Below, piece after piece: positions 47,981-60,082 of a DNA stretch of 64,000 nt. Position 1 is the stretch's first letter. Each line of letters begins with the position of its first letter. A program made the translations under genes and the position numbers. The notes under the pieces are model-generated. The model had not been told where the DNA came from and ran no database searches. It saw nothing but the letters and a program-made list of their open reading frames with translations. The stretch lies in NCBI RefSeq assembly GCF_021730395.1, contig NC_069367.1:3470501-3534500 (forward strand), written 5' to 3'. Source of the stretch: Mercenaria mercenaria. Its lineage: Eukaryota > Mollusca > Bivalvia > Venerida > Veneridae.

Positions 47981-48916
47981 TATTTTGTCCGAATTTAAAC
48001 GGATAAGATGTGTTCCTCACAAGCGCAGTTTTTTTGCGAGCTTTTTTCCAAAGGATCTTTTCACAGACTTCACGTCAGAAGCATAAAACAGCATGGACAG
48101 CAGGAAGTATAATATACATTTGTTATTCACTTTGCCGTTGACTGTCGGCCCTGATCCAAACCAAGTGCATTAGTAAGAGATTTGATCATATAAAGTAGGT
48201 GAATACATCTGCGGATGTCTCTAAATTGATTTTTGTACTTTTAGAATGTGTAAATGTTGAGTTCTGCTCAACCCGGGGCTAGAGGGCGTGGACGGTAGCA
48301 TGCATTTCCACTACCGTCCATGAACAGGCTCAATCAAACCGAGCCTGCAACATTTTCGTTTTTGTTGTGTTGAGCGACCTGTGGAGTTTCCACTTTTTCT
48401 GTTGTATACAATGTTTGATTGCACAAATATTCTACGATAACGATAACATCTTTTAATAGCATTTGCTTTGATCAAACGTTCCTGCATCAGAATTCCTGGT
48501 TTGAGCTAGAATCAAAGTTTACCCACAGAGAACAGAACTGATTAGACCGAAAGTTCGATGACGTAACGCCGTGACTAATATCAGGACAGTACCAGTCACA
48601 AAAAAGGAGTTTTTTAAACGAACCTTGTCATCAATCCAAAAGCACGAATTTGCAAACACAATATGCCCATTAATGTGAAAATAATTTACTCGACAAAAGA
48701 AGTATACAAAAAAAGTATTAAAAATCTGGCCATGTACTCACGTGTACTGACATAGCGAAGTTTTGTTTACTTGATTTATTTATAAGACTTCTGCTACCTG
48801 CACAAGTTTAATCGTGACAAAATTTGTATCAAACAGGTTAGGTAGCACCATGCAATAGCTCTCATGGAGTTCGAACTTAACAACATTAACAAGTGGAACA
48901 GAAATAATTGTTTTCT

Positions 48917-49162
48917 ATGATCGAGGACGTTAAGTTGTATAAATATCTGAGAATACCAGCTAAGTCGACGTATAGATGTGTGAAGGAATATCAGCAGGTT
49001 CCAGATATTGACGTAAAGAAGCTGTGCAACGTGCCGCTGTCAAACAGGAAATTTCAATACTGTACTGGTACACAAACTGACACAAATCCTTCTCGGTTGT
49101 TTTTTTCTTATTCGTCCACAGAAGGTCACGATAAAATGGCGCCAATTATGTTAAAAAGGTAG
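48917..49162 (+). other. Unknown duplicated open frame, copy B
   Basis: Counterpart of 46657-46896. The first ~40 residues are nearly unchanged and the later part differs more (for example a Cys pair lost). The 3' end runs toward a MITE. No family recognised. Confidence 0.3.
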
Positions 49163-49391
49163 CAGGGTACACTTCGAATTTTGGCCCCCGTCAATATTTG
49201 TTATAAATAGAACTTCGTGATTTTGGATGTCTGTAAATTAAGGTGAGAGATAATGATTATTAATACTTTAGAAAAGTTATACAGCCGATACATGTCAAAT
49301 TCTGATGTCAGTTGGGAAGTGCAATATTGCGACTCACTACATGTAAGACCGTCCGTGCCCAAAATTTTCACATCTAAGTGTACCCTGCTAC
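49158..49391. mobile_element. MITE with GTAGCAGGGTACAC ends, short form
   Basis: Terminal inverted repeats GGTAGCAGGGTACACTT and AAGTGTACCCTGCTAC. Its interior matches the two ends of the longer form at 50047-50685, making it an internal deletion derivative. Non-coding. Confidence 0.85.
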
Positions 49392-49399
49392 ACTAAGGG

Positions 49400-49930
49400 A
49401 AATCTGCCAAAATTAAATTTTGAAAGAACTCTTCAATTTGTGCGGTTTCACATAGTTTAGAACCTCTTCTTCGATATTCTAAACTTTCTGGGGACTTAAA
49501 ACGCTACCTGACGGCACAGCAGCTCAAAAAATGTTACGGTGAGGACACATAAAAGCATAAGAGTAAATATACACGCATACGATTTTTTTAGATTCTAGCT
49601 CCAGTAACAAGGTTCTGGTACAGTAAAAACATCATTTGTATCGTTATTAACCAACACAGCGCATATATGGCCCACCAGCCATGCATTTCGTCATCCAGGG
49701 GGGATGTTCGGACAGTGGGACCCCATGAAATAGGAAAATAGGGGGTGGGGACATTTTATTTTCGCAAAATGGTGCAGAATTGCCCTTATGTCATTCCTAA
49801 TGACAAAATACGTTAAATCATGTCAGAAAATGGTAAAAACGGATGTATTGTACGTCCTTTGTCTCGTAGCGACAATTTATAAATTTTGGCTAAATTTGCG
49901 CATTAGGGGTGGGCAAGTTTAAACTCTCTC
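49400..49930. repeat. Dispersed repeat copy between two MITEs
   Basis: Inverted match to 4930-5470 (shared GACGGCACAGCAGCTCAAA region, and the GGGGTGGGGACATTTTATTT stretch against its complement). It lies between the short and long MITE forms, so the whole block 49158-50685 behaves like a composite insertion. Confidence 0.65.
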
Positions 49931-50046
49931 ATACAGACTTCTTTTAATGCTATTGAAAATATTTTTGTTTGGTTTAATTTGCGAAAGACATATAAAAGTT
50001 CAGAACTAGTAAAACCCTCTTTTGTTCATTAACTGAAAAATCTTAA

Positions 50047-50685
50047 GGTAGCAGGGTACACTTTGAATTTTGGCCCCCGTCAATATATGTGATAAATAGA
50101 ACTTCGTGATTTTGGATGTCTGTAAATTAAGGTGAGAGATAATGATTATTAATTCTTTAGAAAATTTATACAGCCGATACATGTAAAATTCTGATGTCAG
50201 TTGGAAAACTAACTGCTGGTAGCTTTGTATGATCAATGAGACACCTTTTCGCGGAAAAATTCAAATCACGGAAGGGTTCTGTGCTTGTTGATTGATACTC
50301 GGAAACATTTTCGCTATTTTTTTTGAAAAAAACGAGCTGGATGGGCCCCCATTCCGTTTATATCCTGACGTTCAGTAAGGACTATTAAATTGAGAAATGC
50401 AATAAAATTGGGCATTGTTCTTGCAGCAGGATCATTGCAGGCTGTTCAAAAAGTGCAAAATTGATGATTTTGGCATGCTATTTTTCATGGATGGTGTAAA
50501 CCTTTCGTTTTGATAACTTTCTTTATTCTTGTATGAGAATCCTGATCTTGCCATTAATTAAAAGCACAAAACATGCACGAAATGGCCACCCTGATTCTGC
50601 TCATAACGGAAGTGCAATATTGCGACTCGCTACATGTAAGACCGTCCGTGCCCAAAATTGTCGCATCTAAGTGTACCCTGTTACC
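50047..50685. mobile_element. MITE with GTAGCAGGGTACAC ends, long form
   Basis: Starts GGTAGCAGGGTACACTTTG and ends CTAAGTGTACCCTGTTACC. It shares ~180 bp at the left and ~80 bp at the right with the short form and has ~380 bp of extra interior. No transposase. Confidence 0.85.
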
Positions 50686-51318
50686 AAAACACAAAATCTA
50701 ATGTATTTTCGTGCATTTCTCATCAGTTATAGTGTTCAGGTAAAGGGCAAAGTTATCCAGTGGACAGCTGATCCACTGGATTTAGGGTTGAACAACTCGG
50801 TCAACACAACGCATACAACCGCTCAGCCGATAAATGCCGAAATCGCGTGCGGGTCACGTAATCTTACGGAACTTGCCGAATGCCATTAGGCTACGGATCC
50901 ATGACCCTTTACTTTATTTAATACAACAATTTTTGACGAACGCGGTAGGTAGCTTTCATATATTACCGACAACATGGATGATGTCATAGATGAATACAGT
51001 CAAACTAATCCGCTCTAGTTTACTATTATTTATAATTGATAACAAATGAAAGAAATGTCTGAATTTTGAGGTCATTGTGTCAAGGTAATTCATAGATTAT
51101 TTTTTAACTTAAAAAGTAACACTTGTTGAAAGGCTTGCTAGTCAAGCAGTTAAATATGGGTTATGTTATATGACATCAAGAATAAATTTTCAAAAGATTT
51201 TTTTTCAAGTTTTGACTGAAGCCAAGCAAATATATTTATATTAAATTTAGACCGTATATACCACAAACAATCGAGCGGATTGATTTAATGAGGCGAATAA
51301 TAATTATTATAAGATAAC

Positions 51319-51456
51319 TGTAATGGTTGTAGGTGCAGATGGGAATTTCAGTTCTCAAAGGTATTTAGGCGGTAACGAGGCTCTTCCCGAGTTACCGCGA
51401 AAACAGCTACCCGAGAGCCGGATATTCCCATCTGCACCGTCAACCAGTAATACAAT
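51319..51456. mobile_element. Fold-back MITE with inner palindrome
   Basis: GGTGCAGATGGGAAT at 51332 and its complement at 51424-51438 form the arms. GCGGTAAC..GTTACCGC forms an inner stem around 51370-51400. Non-coding, although one frame runs through it. Confidence 0.8.
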
Positions 51457-51968
51457 CATTTTTTGTATACTATATTTAAGAAATAATAATAATGATAAAC
51501 TCAATCGAACGGCTTTCTTTTAAGAACTATTTCTTATAGCAGCGTATTTAAACAAAGCGACGGAAAACAACGTCCGTAAAGATGAAAAGACGTCATGACG
51601 TTTCAAAAAAAAAAAAAACAAATAAAAATGTTAATAAGTTCAGGTTTTGTTTTATCAGTTGCAGTGTAACGTAATGAATTTTTGAAATCAGGAAATAAGA
51701 ATTACTGTCAAGGTATTGGATTTTTATTCCGTTTTATGAAATAAAGTGTAAATTATCACATAAATCTTCTAGGTATATGTAGTTCATAATAGTAATACGT
51801 CATATATAGCATGAGTCATCTTCAGATGGATTTTTCGAGCACCGGTAAAAACACCGGAAATCCCCGTTACCGGTATGCAAGAAATATGTTTATTACCTCT
51901 TGATGAAGCAGAGTTTTGCTTTCTAATAACTGTTATAGTTTGTGTGTTTGTACGTTTATTTTGTTCTG

Positions 51969-53764
51969 TTATAGCGGTGTAGAATCAGATTTTTCTTTTC
52001 CATAACGAATATGTTTACTGTCTGTTTTTGAGCAGTACAAGTGCTTGCTATGATTTGTTGAGCTTGAAACGTTCGTGCCAGATCTCTTACAAAATTGTCT
52101 AAATATCTGATCCCGGAACTTCTGTCCTACAGCGCAGTATAGAAAGAAGTTTATTGAATGATTAAGGTACATGAGTAGCTCAGCGATAGCCCGGATCAAC
52201 TTTCTCTGAGAAACTGTTTGTATGGTAACAGTTGGATCATTTGCGTCTTTCGCCCACTGATTTTGTAACACCATAACAACGGCCATCGGTAATGTGGTCA
52301 CCAGAAAGGAGAATGAGACAGACAATAGTGTCATGGTCACTTTTATATCATTACGGCTTGATTTTTTCCGTTTCCTCTGCAAGTCCGGTTGAGAATGCCG
52401 TTTCTTCTGCAAGTCCGGTTGAGAATGCCGTTTCTTATGCAAGTCCGGTTGAGAATGTCGTTTCTTCTGAATGTCCGGTTGGGAATGCCGTTTCTTCTGC
52501 AAGTCCGGCTGGGAATGTCGTTCCCTTTGCAAGTCCGGTTGCGAATGTCGTTTCTTCTGCAAGTCCGGTTGAGAATGCCGTTTCATCTGCAAGTCCGGTT
52601 GAGAAAGACGTCGCCAATTCGTTGCGCGTAAAGTATGTACAACGATCATTGTATTGAAACATGCAAGTAGTGCGAACGGTGCTAATACGGACAAGACGGC
52701 GTCTAACCAAGGCCAGATAGTGTACATGAAATACGCAGAGCTTTCTGAAGCGTCGCATTTGGTGATTTTTCTATCGCCATACGCATGCTCCTGAAGCTGG
52801 ACTGTCCACATAAAATGAAGGTTAACAATTATCACTATCACAGCCAGCGATAATATCACACGTGTTGCTCTTTTTCGGTTACAATATCTGGATGCCTTAT
52901 ACGGTCTGCTGACGGCAATATACCGTATTATTGTCACGGCTATAATAAGCCAGACGGAAAAATTGCTGCTACCGTACGCCACTAAAGACACTATCTTACA
53001 AAAGTAGCTTGATTCAAGCAGGATGTTCACACCAGTTAGCTCCCCTAGCCATTGTCTTATCAAGCCGGCTGTCAGAACAAAGGAATCAGCGAAAGCTAGG
53101 GCAGCTAGGAACACGTTTGTTGAATGTCGTATCATGGACTTGTTTAAAAGAACACACAGTGACAACAGGTTGCCAAACAATCCTACTAGGACAAGTACTG
53201 GTGGAACATACAGGTTTAGATAACCCTGGATTCGATATTCGACGATATCCTCGAGAAACCCATGATTGTCAACAGATTCTTTCTGTATACGTTCTTCCAG
53301 TATCGCAAGAAACTGTATCTGAAAAAAAATTGAAACGTATGTATACATGGACTTATTTTCTTACATTAATGGAGGATTTTTTAGTTTCTTTCATTCATTT
53401 TCTTTTTTGCGGGGGCGTGGGGTTGGAGTGTAGAGTACTGCATGAAATAGGTTACTATACAGAAGTACTGTGGACGGATACACGTTGCCAGAACTAAACA
53501 ATCGTCATAAATTGTTAGTTATTCGTGCCGTTTAGTACGCAATCATTAAATTTTATACGACTATAGATCTACATGGGGTTATATTAATGAAAATCAAAAA
53601 AAAAAAAATAATAATAAATAAAAAAAAATAAAAATAAATAAATAAACTTTTTTATTCAACACCTCCATTACCTGCTCTGTTGAAGATAGATCCGAGAATG
53701 AAATATTTAGGTCCAACACAGGCAAAATGTGCTCCATCATCTCAGATAATGACATATTGGCCAT
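51969..53764 (-). CDS. Class A GPCR, neuropeptide-receptor type, repeat-expanded third loop
   Basis: Two exons predicted: 53764-53672 (ATG to GAGCAG then GTAATG donor) and 53318-51969 (acceptor TTTTTTTTCAG, stop TAA), joined in phase 0 for 480 residues. The N-terminus has N-glycosylation sites (NMS, NIS). Seven membrane segments are visible: GNLLSL (TM1), LAFADS (TM2), a Cys at the start of TM3 with IRY in place of DRY, TM4 near VNLHFMW, a Cys in loop 2 (KCD), TM5 with P, TM6 with TTLP, and TM7 NHSINFFLYC in place of NPxxY. This TM7 pattern is typical of molluscan FMRFamide/myosuppressin/sex-peptide-like receptors. Between TM5 and TM6 are eight copies of a 10-residue repeat (KRHSQPDLQK). Ligand not assignable. 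Minus-strand AATAAA lies just after the stop. Confidence 0.85.
52371..52610 (-). repeat. In-frame 30-bp coding minisatellite (GPCR loop 3)
   Basis: Eight tandem 30-bp units on the minus strand, each encoding about KRHSQPDLQK, differing at a few bases. The repeat length is a multiple of three, so the frame is kept. It lies wholly within the cytoplasmic loop between TM5 and TM6. Confidence 0.95.
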
Positions 53765-53789
53765 CACTTTCTCGTCTGCTGCTGATATC

Positions 53790-54150
53790 CTGCGTAAATG
53801 AAAAAAGGTAAATGAATGCTTATATACTGAGTTTTTTTCTTTTTTCTAAAGGACGTTCATGACGATATCAGAACAGACGACAACGACATAATACTATTTT
53901 AGATAAGACAGTCGGCCCTAATGACAATCGGTAAGTTATGTATTTTTCCGTATGCAGTTTTGGTTTTCTCCGGTTATTCGAAAAGCCATTCGCGCGTTGA
54001 GCAATATTTCCGTTCGAAGAAGGCCGAATCGCCTAACAGAAATATGCAAAAACACGGAAATAGCCGGGTATCAATACGGGTCTGCGACATTCATATTTTA
54101 AGAGTGTTATGTTATTGCCATCTTGTTATTCTTTTGTGAACATGTGCTCG
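53790..54150. other. GPCR 5' flank
   Basis: Directly upstream of the first GPCR coding exon. A possible acceptor (CATTTACGCAG) at 53790-53800 on the minus strand suggests a further upstream non-coding exon. Nothing else recognised. Confidence 0.45.
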
Positions 54151-54890
54151 TGATGCCACAACAGTACTATCCTTGACGGTACGGCGCCACAGTATAATGG
54201 CCTGACAGTACGATGCCATGACAGAACGACACACTACAGTACGACGACATGACACTATGACGCCACGCCAGTACGATGGCACGACAGTACGATTCCTTGA
54301 CGGTATGACGCCACAGTATAATGGCACGACAGAACGATGCCATGACAGTACGACACCACTTAAGTACGATATGACATTATGACGCCACGCCAGTACGATG
54401 GCACGACAGTATGATTCCTTGACGGTATGACGCCACTGTATAATGGCAAGACAGTACGATGTCATGACAGTACGACACCACTACAGTACGACGACATGAC
54501 CATATTACGCCACGATCATGCGACGGCACGATAGTACGACGCCACGACAGTGCGATCACAGGACATTTCGACGCCACGACAGTATGATGCCGCAACATTA
54601 CGATCACACGAGAGTACGATGACATGACATTACGATGCCACGAAAGTACGACGCCATGACAGTACGATGCCACGACAGTGCGATATAATGACAGTACGGT
54701 GTCACGACAGTACGATGACATGACAGTACGACTCCACGAAAGTATGATGCCACGACAGTACGATGTCATGACAGTACGGTGTCACGACAGTACGATGACA
54801 TTAGAGTACGACTCCACGGAAGTATGATGCCGCAATATTAGGATGACATGACAGTACGATGCCAAGACAGTACGACGACGGCAAGTAAAA
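54150..54890. repeat. Short-unit minisatellite (CACGACAGTACGATGC type)
   Basis: Degenerate units of ~15-18 bp such as ACGACAGTACGATGCC and TGACAGTACGACGCC over ~740 bp. Long frames on the minus strand are a consequence of the repeat. Confidence 0.9.
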
Positions 54891-56430
54891 TGTCCATTCA
54901 TTTTATATTCAGCAGTTTGAATATCCACGAATTCATACGCATTCGAAACAGCCGTTTCGTCTGAAATCGTGAAAGTTTGTACCAACGTATCTCAAAACAC
55001 TAAAAATAAGTATTCCAAAGCTTTAACAAAAACGAAAACTAGCGAAATAGAAAAAATAAGATTGAACATTAAACTAACCCAGGATTTAATAAAGGCGATT
55101 TTTTGTTTCCATGCAAAAGGCAAAGAGATAAAGTTCAGCCATATTTGAAATAAATATATGATGCAAAATATAATCCCAATTTGCGAATCAAATATATGAA
55201 TAAAATGCAGCACTCACCTATTTTTTGTATTAGAAACCTAAATTCCTAAAAATACTTTTCAGTAAACCACGATGACCATGCCACCAACTCTTCTGATTAA
55301 ACAAAAAAAAGTTGTTTAAACTATATGAATTCTGGTCAGATATGAAATGGGCGTGGTATAGACTGAAAAGGCGGAACTTGAGTGCAAATACAGGAAACAG
55401 CTGGAGAACCAGTTGGAAACGCTAATGACGTCATTTGTGCCCTACATTAGGGTAGAGGCTTCACATGTCCGTGTGGTGTAGGGGAAGAATATCAGTTGTA
55501 CCCGTTTAACTTGTAACCAGCCGTAATGGTGTGAACTTTTTGATTATTTTTTACGGTTTTGACTCCATGCAAAAAATAAAAGACCAAATATGGAGTTTTA
55601 TACTTAATTGTTCTACATATTGCTTGATCTCAGAAACTTATGTTATATGTATATGCTGAGAGATCGAGCATGTTGAACGAAACTGTTTCAAAGATTTAAT
55701 GTTGTATGACTAAGTTTCATATTTAAAAAATGAACAATTACAGAACATTATCTATGTAAACATGAAATAAATGTTTGTGTATATAAACAGTAATGTGTAT
55801 TAGGTTACAAATATAAAACATTTAATAAATGTATAACTAGCAACAAACTACTGAAAAGGAATTTACATAAGCTATCAGCTTGTTTTCCAATCCATGTATA
55901 TGACCTGTAAAAAATTTGTTGTACATGTTATGTGTATGTTGTTTCAAAATAAAATATTGTTTAAACTAAACTTTTACTGAAAAACTTGTAATGTTTTTTA
56001 AAGGATTGATACTAATGTATCAGCCGTATACATATATTATTTTATAACATGTTTTTAGTAAATTACCAAAATATTAGAGTTTTTTTTTTTTCACAGTGAA
56101 AAATTTCAAAGATATAATTCACTGTTAAGAAACTATACTGTAAAATGGGTAAATTTATTCAAAACCTGAAATAAAAAGAAAATTCGCTTGTTTTACATGT
56201 AAGATCAAAATATGATGCGCTCATGAAAACGATAGCTTACATTTTCACTCGTGGCTATTGCATCTGATATTCTCTGGTATTTCAGTCTAATAGTGAATCA
56301 AACAGATAACTTTGATTTATTTCTACTTAGACCAGTTAAATATATCCGACGGAGATTTTCTCAATTTGAAGTTATTGTTTAATATATATGGAAAGATGCG
56401 CGTAGAAAGAACATCTTACACTCACCACTC
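54890..56430. other. Intergenic; one consensus CRE
   Basis: AT-rich, no gene recognised. A consensus CREB/ATF palindrome TGACGTCA occurs at 55426-55433, ~1.7 kb upstream of the GPCR start, and could be chance or part of its promoter. Confidence 0.4.
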
Positions 56431-59400
56431 ACCATACTAAGTTATGCTTGTTCCCTTAATGTTACTGATCAAACTATGCTAAGCTTGTTCCCTGAATTTT
56501 GTAGACTAATCATGCTAAGTGATGCTCGTTCCCTGAATTTTGAAGACTAATCGTGCTAGATTATGCTTGTTCCCTGAATTTTGTAGACTAATTATGCTAA
56601 GTGATGCTTGTTCCCTGAATTTTAAAGACTAAACGTGCTAGATTATACTTGTTCCCTGAATTTTGAAGACTAATCGTACTAAGTGATGTTTTTTCCGTGA
56701 ATTTTGAATACCATGTTTGTTCCCTGAATTATAAGAATAATCGTGCTAAGTGATGCTTGTTCCCTGAATTTTGAAGACTAATCGTACTAAGTGATGTTTT
56801 TTCCGTGAATTTTGAATACCATGCTTGTTTCCTGAATTTTAAGAGTAATCTTGCTAAGTAATGCTTGTTCCCTGAATTCTGAAGACTAAACGTGCTAGAT
56901 TAATATGCTTGTTCCCTGAATTTTGAAGACTGAACGTGCTAGATTATTCTTGTTCCCTGAATTTTGTAGACTAATCGTGCGATGTGATGTTTGTTCCCTG
57001 AAATTTTAAGACTAAACGTGCTAGATTATGCTTGTTCCCTGAATTTTGAAGACTAATCATACTAAGTGATGTTTTTTCCGTGAATTTTGAATACCATGCT
57101 TGTTTCCTGAATTTTAAGAGTAATCTTGTTAAGTGATGCTTGTTCCCTGAATTCTGAAGACTAAACGTGCTAGATTAATATGCTTGTTCCCTGAATTCTG
57201 AAGACTAAACGTGCTAGATTAATATGCTTGTTCCCTGAATTTTGAAGACTGATCGTACTAAGTGATGTTTTTTCCGTGAATTTTGAATACCATGTTTGTT
57301 CCCTGAATTATAAGACTAATCGTGCTAAGTGATGCTTGTTCCCTGAATTTTGAAGACTGAACGTGCTAGATTATGCTTGTTCCCTGAATTTTGAAGACTA
57401 ATCATACTAAGTGATGTTTTTTCCGTGAATTTTGAATACCATGCTTGTTTCCTGAATTTTAAGAGTAATCTTGCTAAGTGATGCTTGTTCCATGAATTCT
57501 GAAGACTAAACGTGCTAGATTAATATGCTTGTTCCCTGAATTTTGAAGACTGAACGTGCTAGATTATGCTTGTTCCCTGAATTTTGAAGACTAGTCGTAC
57601 TAAGTGATGTTTCTTCCGTGAATTTTGAATACAAATGATTGTTCCCTGAATTTTGAAGACTAATCGTGCTAAGTGATGCTTGTTCCCTGAAATTTTAAGA
57701 CTAAACGTGCTAGATTATGCTTGTTCCCTGAATTTTGAAGACTAATCGTACTAAGTGATGTTTTTTCCGTGAATTTTGAATACCATGCTTGTTCCCTGAA
57801 TTTTGAAGACTAATCATGCTAAGTGATGCTTGTTCCCTGAAATTTTAAGACTAAACGTGCTAGATTATGCTTGTTCCCTGAATTTTGTAGACTAATCGTA
57901 CTAAGTGATGTTTTTTCCGTTAATTTTGAATACCATGCTTGTTCCCTGAATTTTAAGACTAATCGTGCTAAGTGATGCTTGTTCCCTGAATTTTGAAGAC
58001 TAAACGTGCTAGATTATGCTTGTTCCCTGAATTTTGAAGACTGAACGTGCTAGATTATGCTTTTTACCTGAATTTTGAAGACTGATCGTACTAAGTGATG
58101 TTTTTCCGTGAATTTTGAATACCATGCTTGTTCCCTGAATTTTAAGACTAATCGTGCTGAGTGATGCTTGTTCCCTGAATTTTGAAGACTAAACGTGCTA
58201 GATTATGCTTGTTCCCTGAATTTTGAAGACTGATCGTACTAAGTGATGTTTTTCCGTGAATTTTGAATACCATGCTTGTTCCCTGAATTTTGAAGACTAA
58301 TCGTGCTAAGTGATGCTTGTTCCCTGAATTTTTAAGACTAAACGTGCTAGATTATGCTTGCTCCCTGAATTTTGTAGACTAATCGTGCAAAGTGATACTT
58401 GTTCATTGAATTTTGAAGACTAATCGTACTAAGTGATGTTTTTTTCCGTCAATTTTGAATACCATGCTTGTTTCCTGAATTTTGAAGACTAATCGTGCTA
58501 AGTGATGCTTGTTCCCTGAATTTTTTAGACTAAACGTGCTAGATTATGCTTGTTCCCTGAATTTTGTAGACTAATCGTGCAAAGTGATGCTTGTTCCCTG
58601 AATTTTGAAGACTAATTGTACTAAATGATGTTTTTTTTTTCGTGAATTTTGAATACCATGCTTGTTCCCTGAATTTTGAAGACTAAACGTACTAAGTGAT
58701 ATTTTTTTCCGTGAATTTTGAATACCATGCTTGTTCCCTGAATTATGAAGACTAAACGTACTAAGTGATATTTTTTCCGTCAATTTTGAATACCATGCTT
58801 GTTCCCTGAATTTTGAAGACTAATCGTGCTAAGTGATGCTTGTTCCCTGAATTTTGAAGACTAAACGTACTAAGTGATATTTTTTCCGTCAATTTTGAAT
58901 ACCATGCTTGTTCCCTGAATTTTGAAGACTAATCGTGCTAAGTGATGCTTGTTCCCTGAATTTTGAAGACTAAACGTACTAAGTGATATTTTTTCCGTCA
59001 ATTTTGAATACCATGCTTGTTCCCTGAATTTTGAAGACTAAACGTACTAAGTGATATTTTTTCCGTCAATTTTGAATACCATGCTTGTTCCCTGAATTTT
59101 GAAGACTAAACGTACTAAGTGATATTTTTTCCGTCAATTTTGAATACCATGCTTGTTCCCTGAATTTTGAAGACTAAACGTACTAAGTGATATTTTTTCC
59201 GTCAATTTTGAATACCGTGCTTGTTCCCTGAATTTTGAAGACTAAACGTACTAAGTGATATTTTTTCCGTCAATTTTGAATACCATGCTTGTTCCCTGAA
59301 TTTTGAAGACTAAACGTACTAAGTGATATTTTTTCCGTCAATTTTGAATACCATGCTTGTTCCCTGAATTTTGAACACTAATCGTGCTAAGTGATATTTT

Positions 59401-59490
59401 TTCCGTCAATTTTGAATACCATGCTTGTTCCCTGAATTTTGAAGACTAATCGTGCTAAGTGATGCTTGTTCCCTGAATTTGTACAGAGTA
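56430..59490. repeat. ~3-kb minisatellite with higher-order structure
   Basis: Core TTGTTCCCTGAATTTTGAAG plus variable joins: ACTAATCGTGCTAAGTGATG, ACTAAACGTGCTAGATTATG, and a longer form ACTAATCGTACTAAGTGATG with TTTTTTCCGTGAATTTTGAA and TACCATGC. Types alternate on the left. From ~58780 to 59400 a homogeneous ~68-bp unit with CCGTCAATTTTGAATACC is tandemly amplified. No coding. Confidence 0.95.
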
Positions 59491-59950
59491 ATCATACTAA
59501 GCGATACATTGTTTCCTAATTTTAAAAACAGAGCACGGTTCCTTAATTTCAAAGAATGAGCATATTAGGGGAGCTTCTTTACCTAAAGTTTCCACAAATG
59601 CTGTATGTATGATGGGTGTTTGTAGCTTAAAGTGAATAGGGATATATAGTTGTGATGACATTTCATTTTGTATATTTTTCCAAGTGGAACAGTTCAGCCG
59701 TTTCAACAGTACGTTTAAGAATTAGTCTGCCTAAATTAAGTTTACATTTAAAGCTAATTTGTCGTCAATCCGAAACAATTCAAGCAAGAAATGGGGATTT
59801 TTAAAAGTAAGTTGGAATACGTATATACTAACATGCATATGCACTTTATATTTAGCATGCACTTGCAGTTTAAAATCGATATATTTCAACTTGCCCAGTA
59901 GACTTGACTGAACTTTTAATCCTGGATGGAATTTTGTATTCCTTTTTTTC

Positions 59951-60082
59951 GATTGTAGACGTACGTTATGGAACGCCGGAGCTGTCTTATGTCAGATTGT
60001 AGACGTACGTTATGGAACGCCGGAGCTGTCTTATGTCAGATTGTAGACGTACGTTATGGAACGCCGGAGCTGTCTTATGTCA
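59951..60082. repeat. Three identical 44-bp tandem units
   Basis: Units at 59951-59994, 59995-60038 and 60039-60082 appear identical. Each contains GTAGACGTACGTTATGGAAC, including the palindrome GACGTACGTT-like core. Perfect identity implies very recent expansion or an assembly effect. Confidence 0.95.

Larger units (their letters stand above)
48000..50850 (+). repeat. Segmental duplication, copy B
   Basis: Second copy of the 43855-47088 unit. It lacks the LINE but carries a ~205-bp insertion near 48200-48410 (absent from copy A) and a ~1.53-kb composite insertion at 49158-50685. The shared sequence ends at AAATGCCGA (about 50840), where copy A instead runs into the Tc1 relic. Confidence 0.85.

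Noticed and set aside
52292-52657. Plus-strand frame with Ala-Ser-Pro-Val-Glu-Asn repeats opposite the GPCR
   Set aside because: Antisense shadow of the 30-bp coding minisatellite in the receptor.
54112-54985. Minus-strand frames rich in Ser, His, Arg and Val
   Set aside because: Produced by the CAGTACGA-type minisatellite. The composition follows the repeat, not a protein.
55426-55433. CRE palindrome as the GPCR promoter
   Set aside because: A single 8-bp match 1.7 kb upstream of the coding start. Chance cannot be excluded without transcript data.
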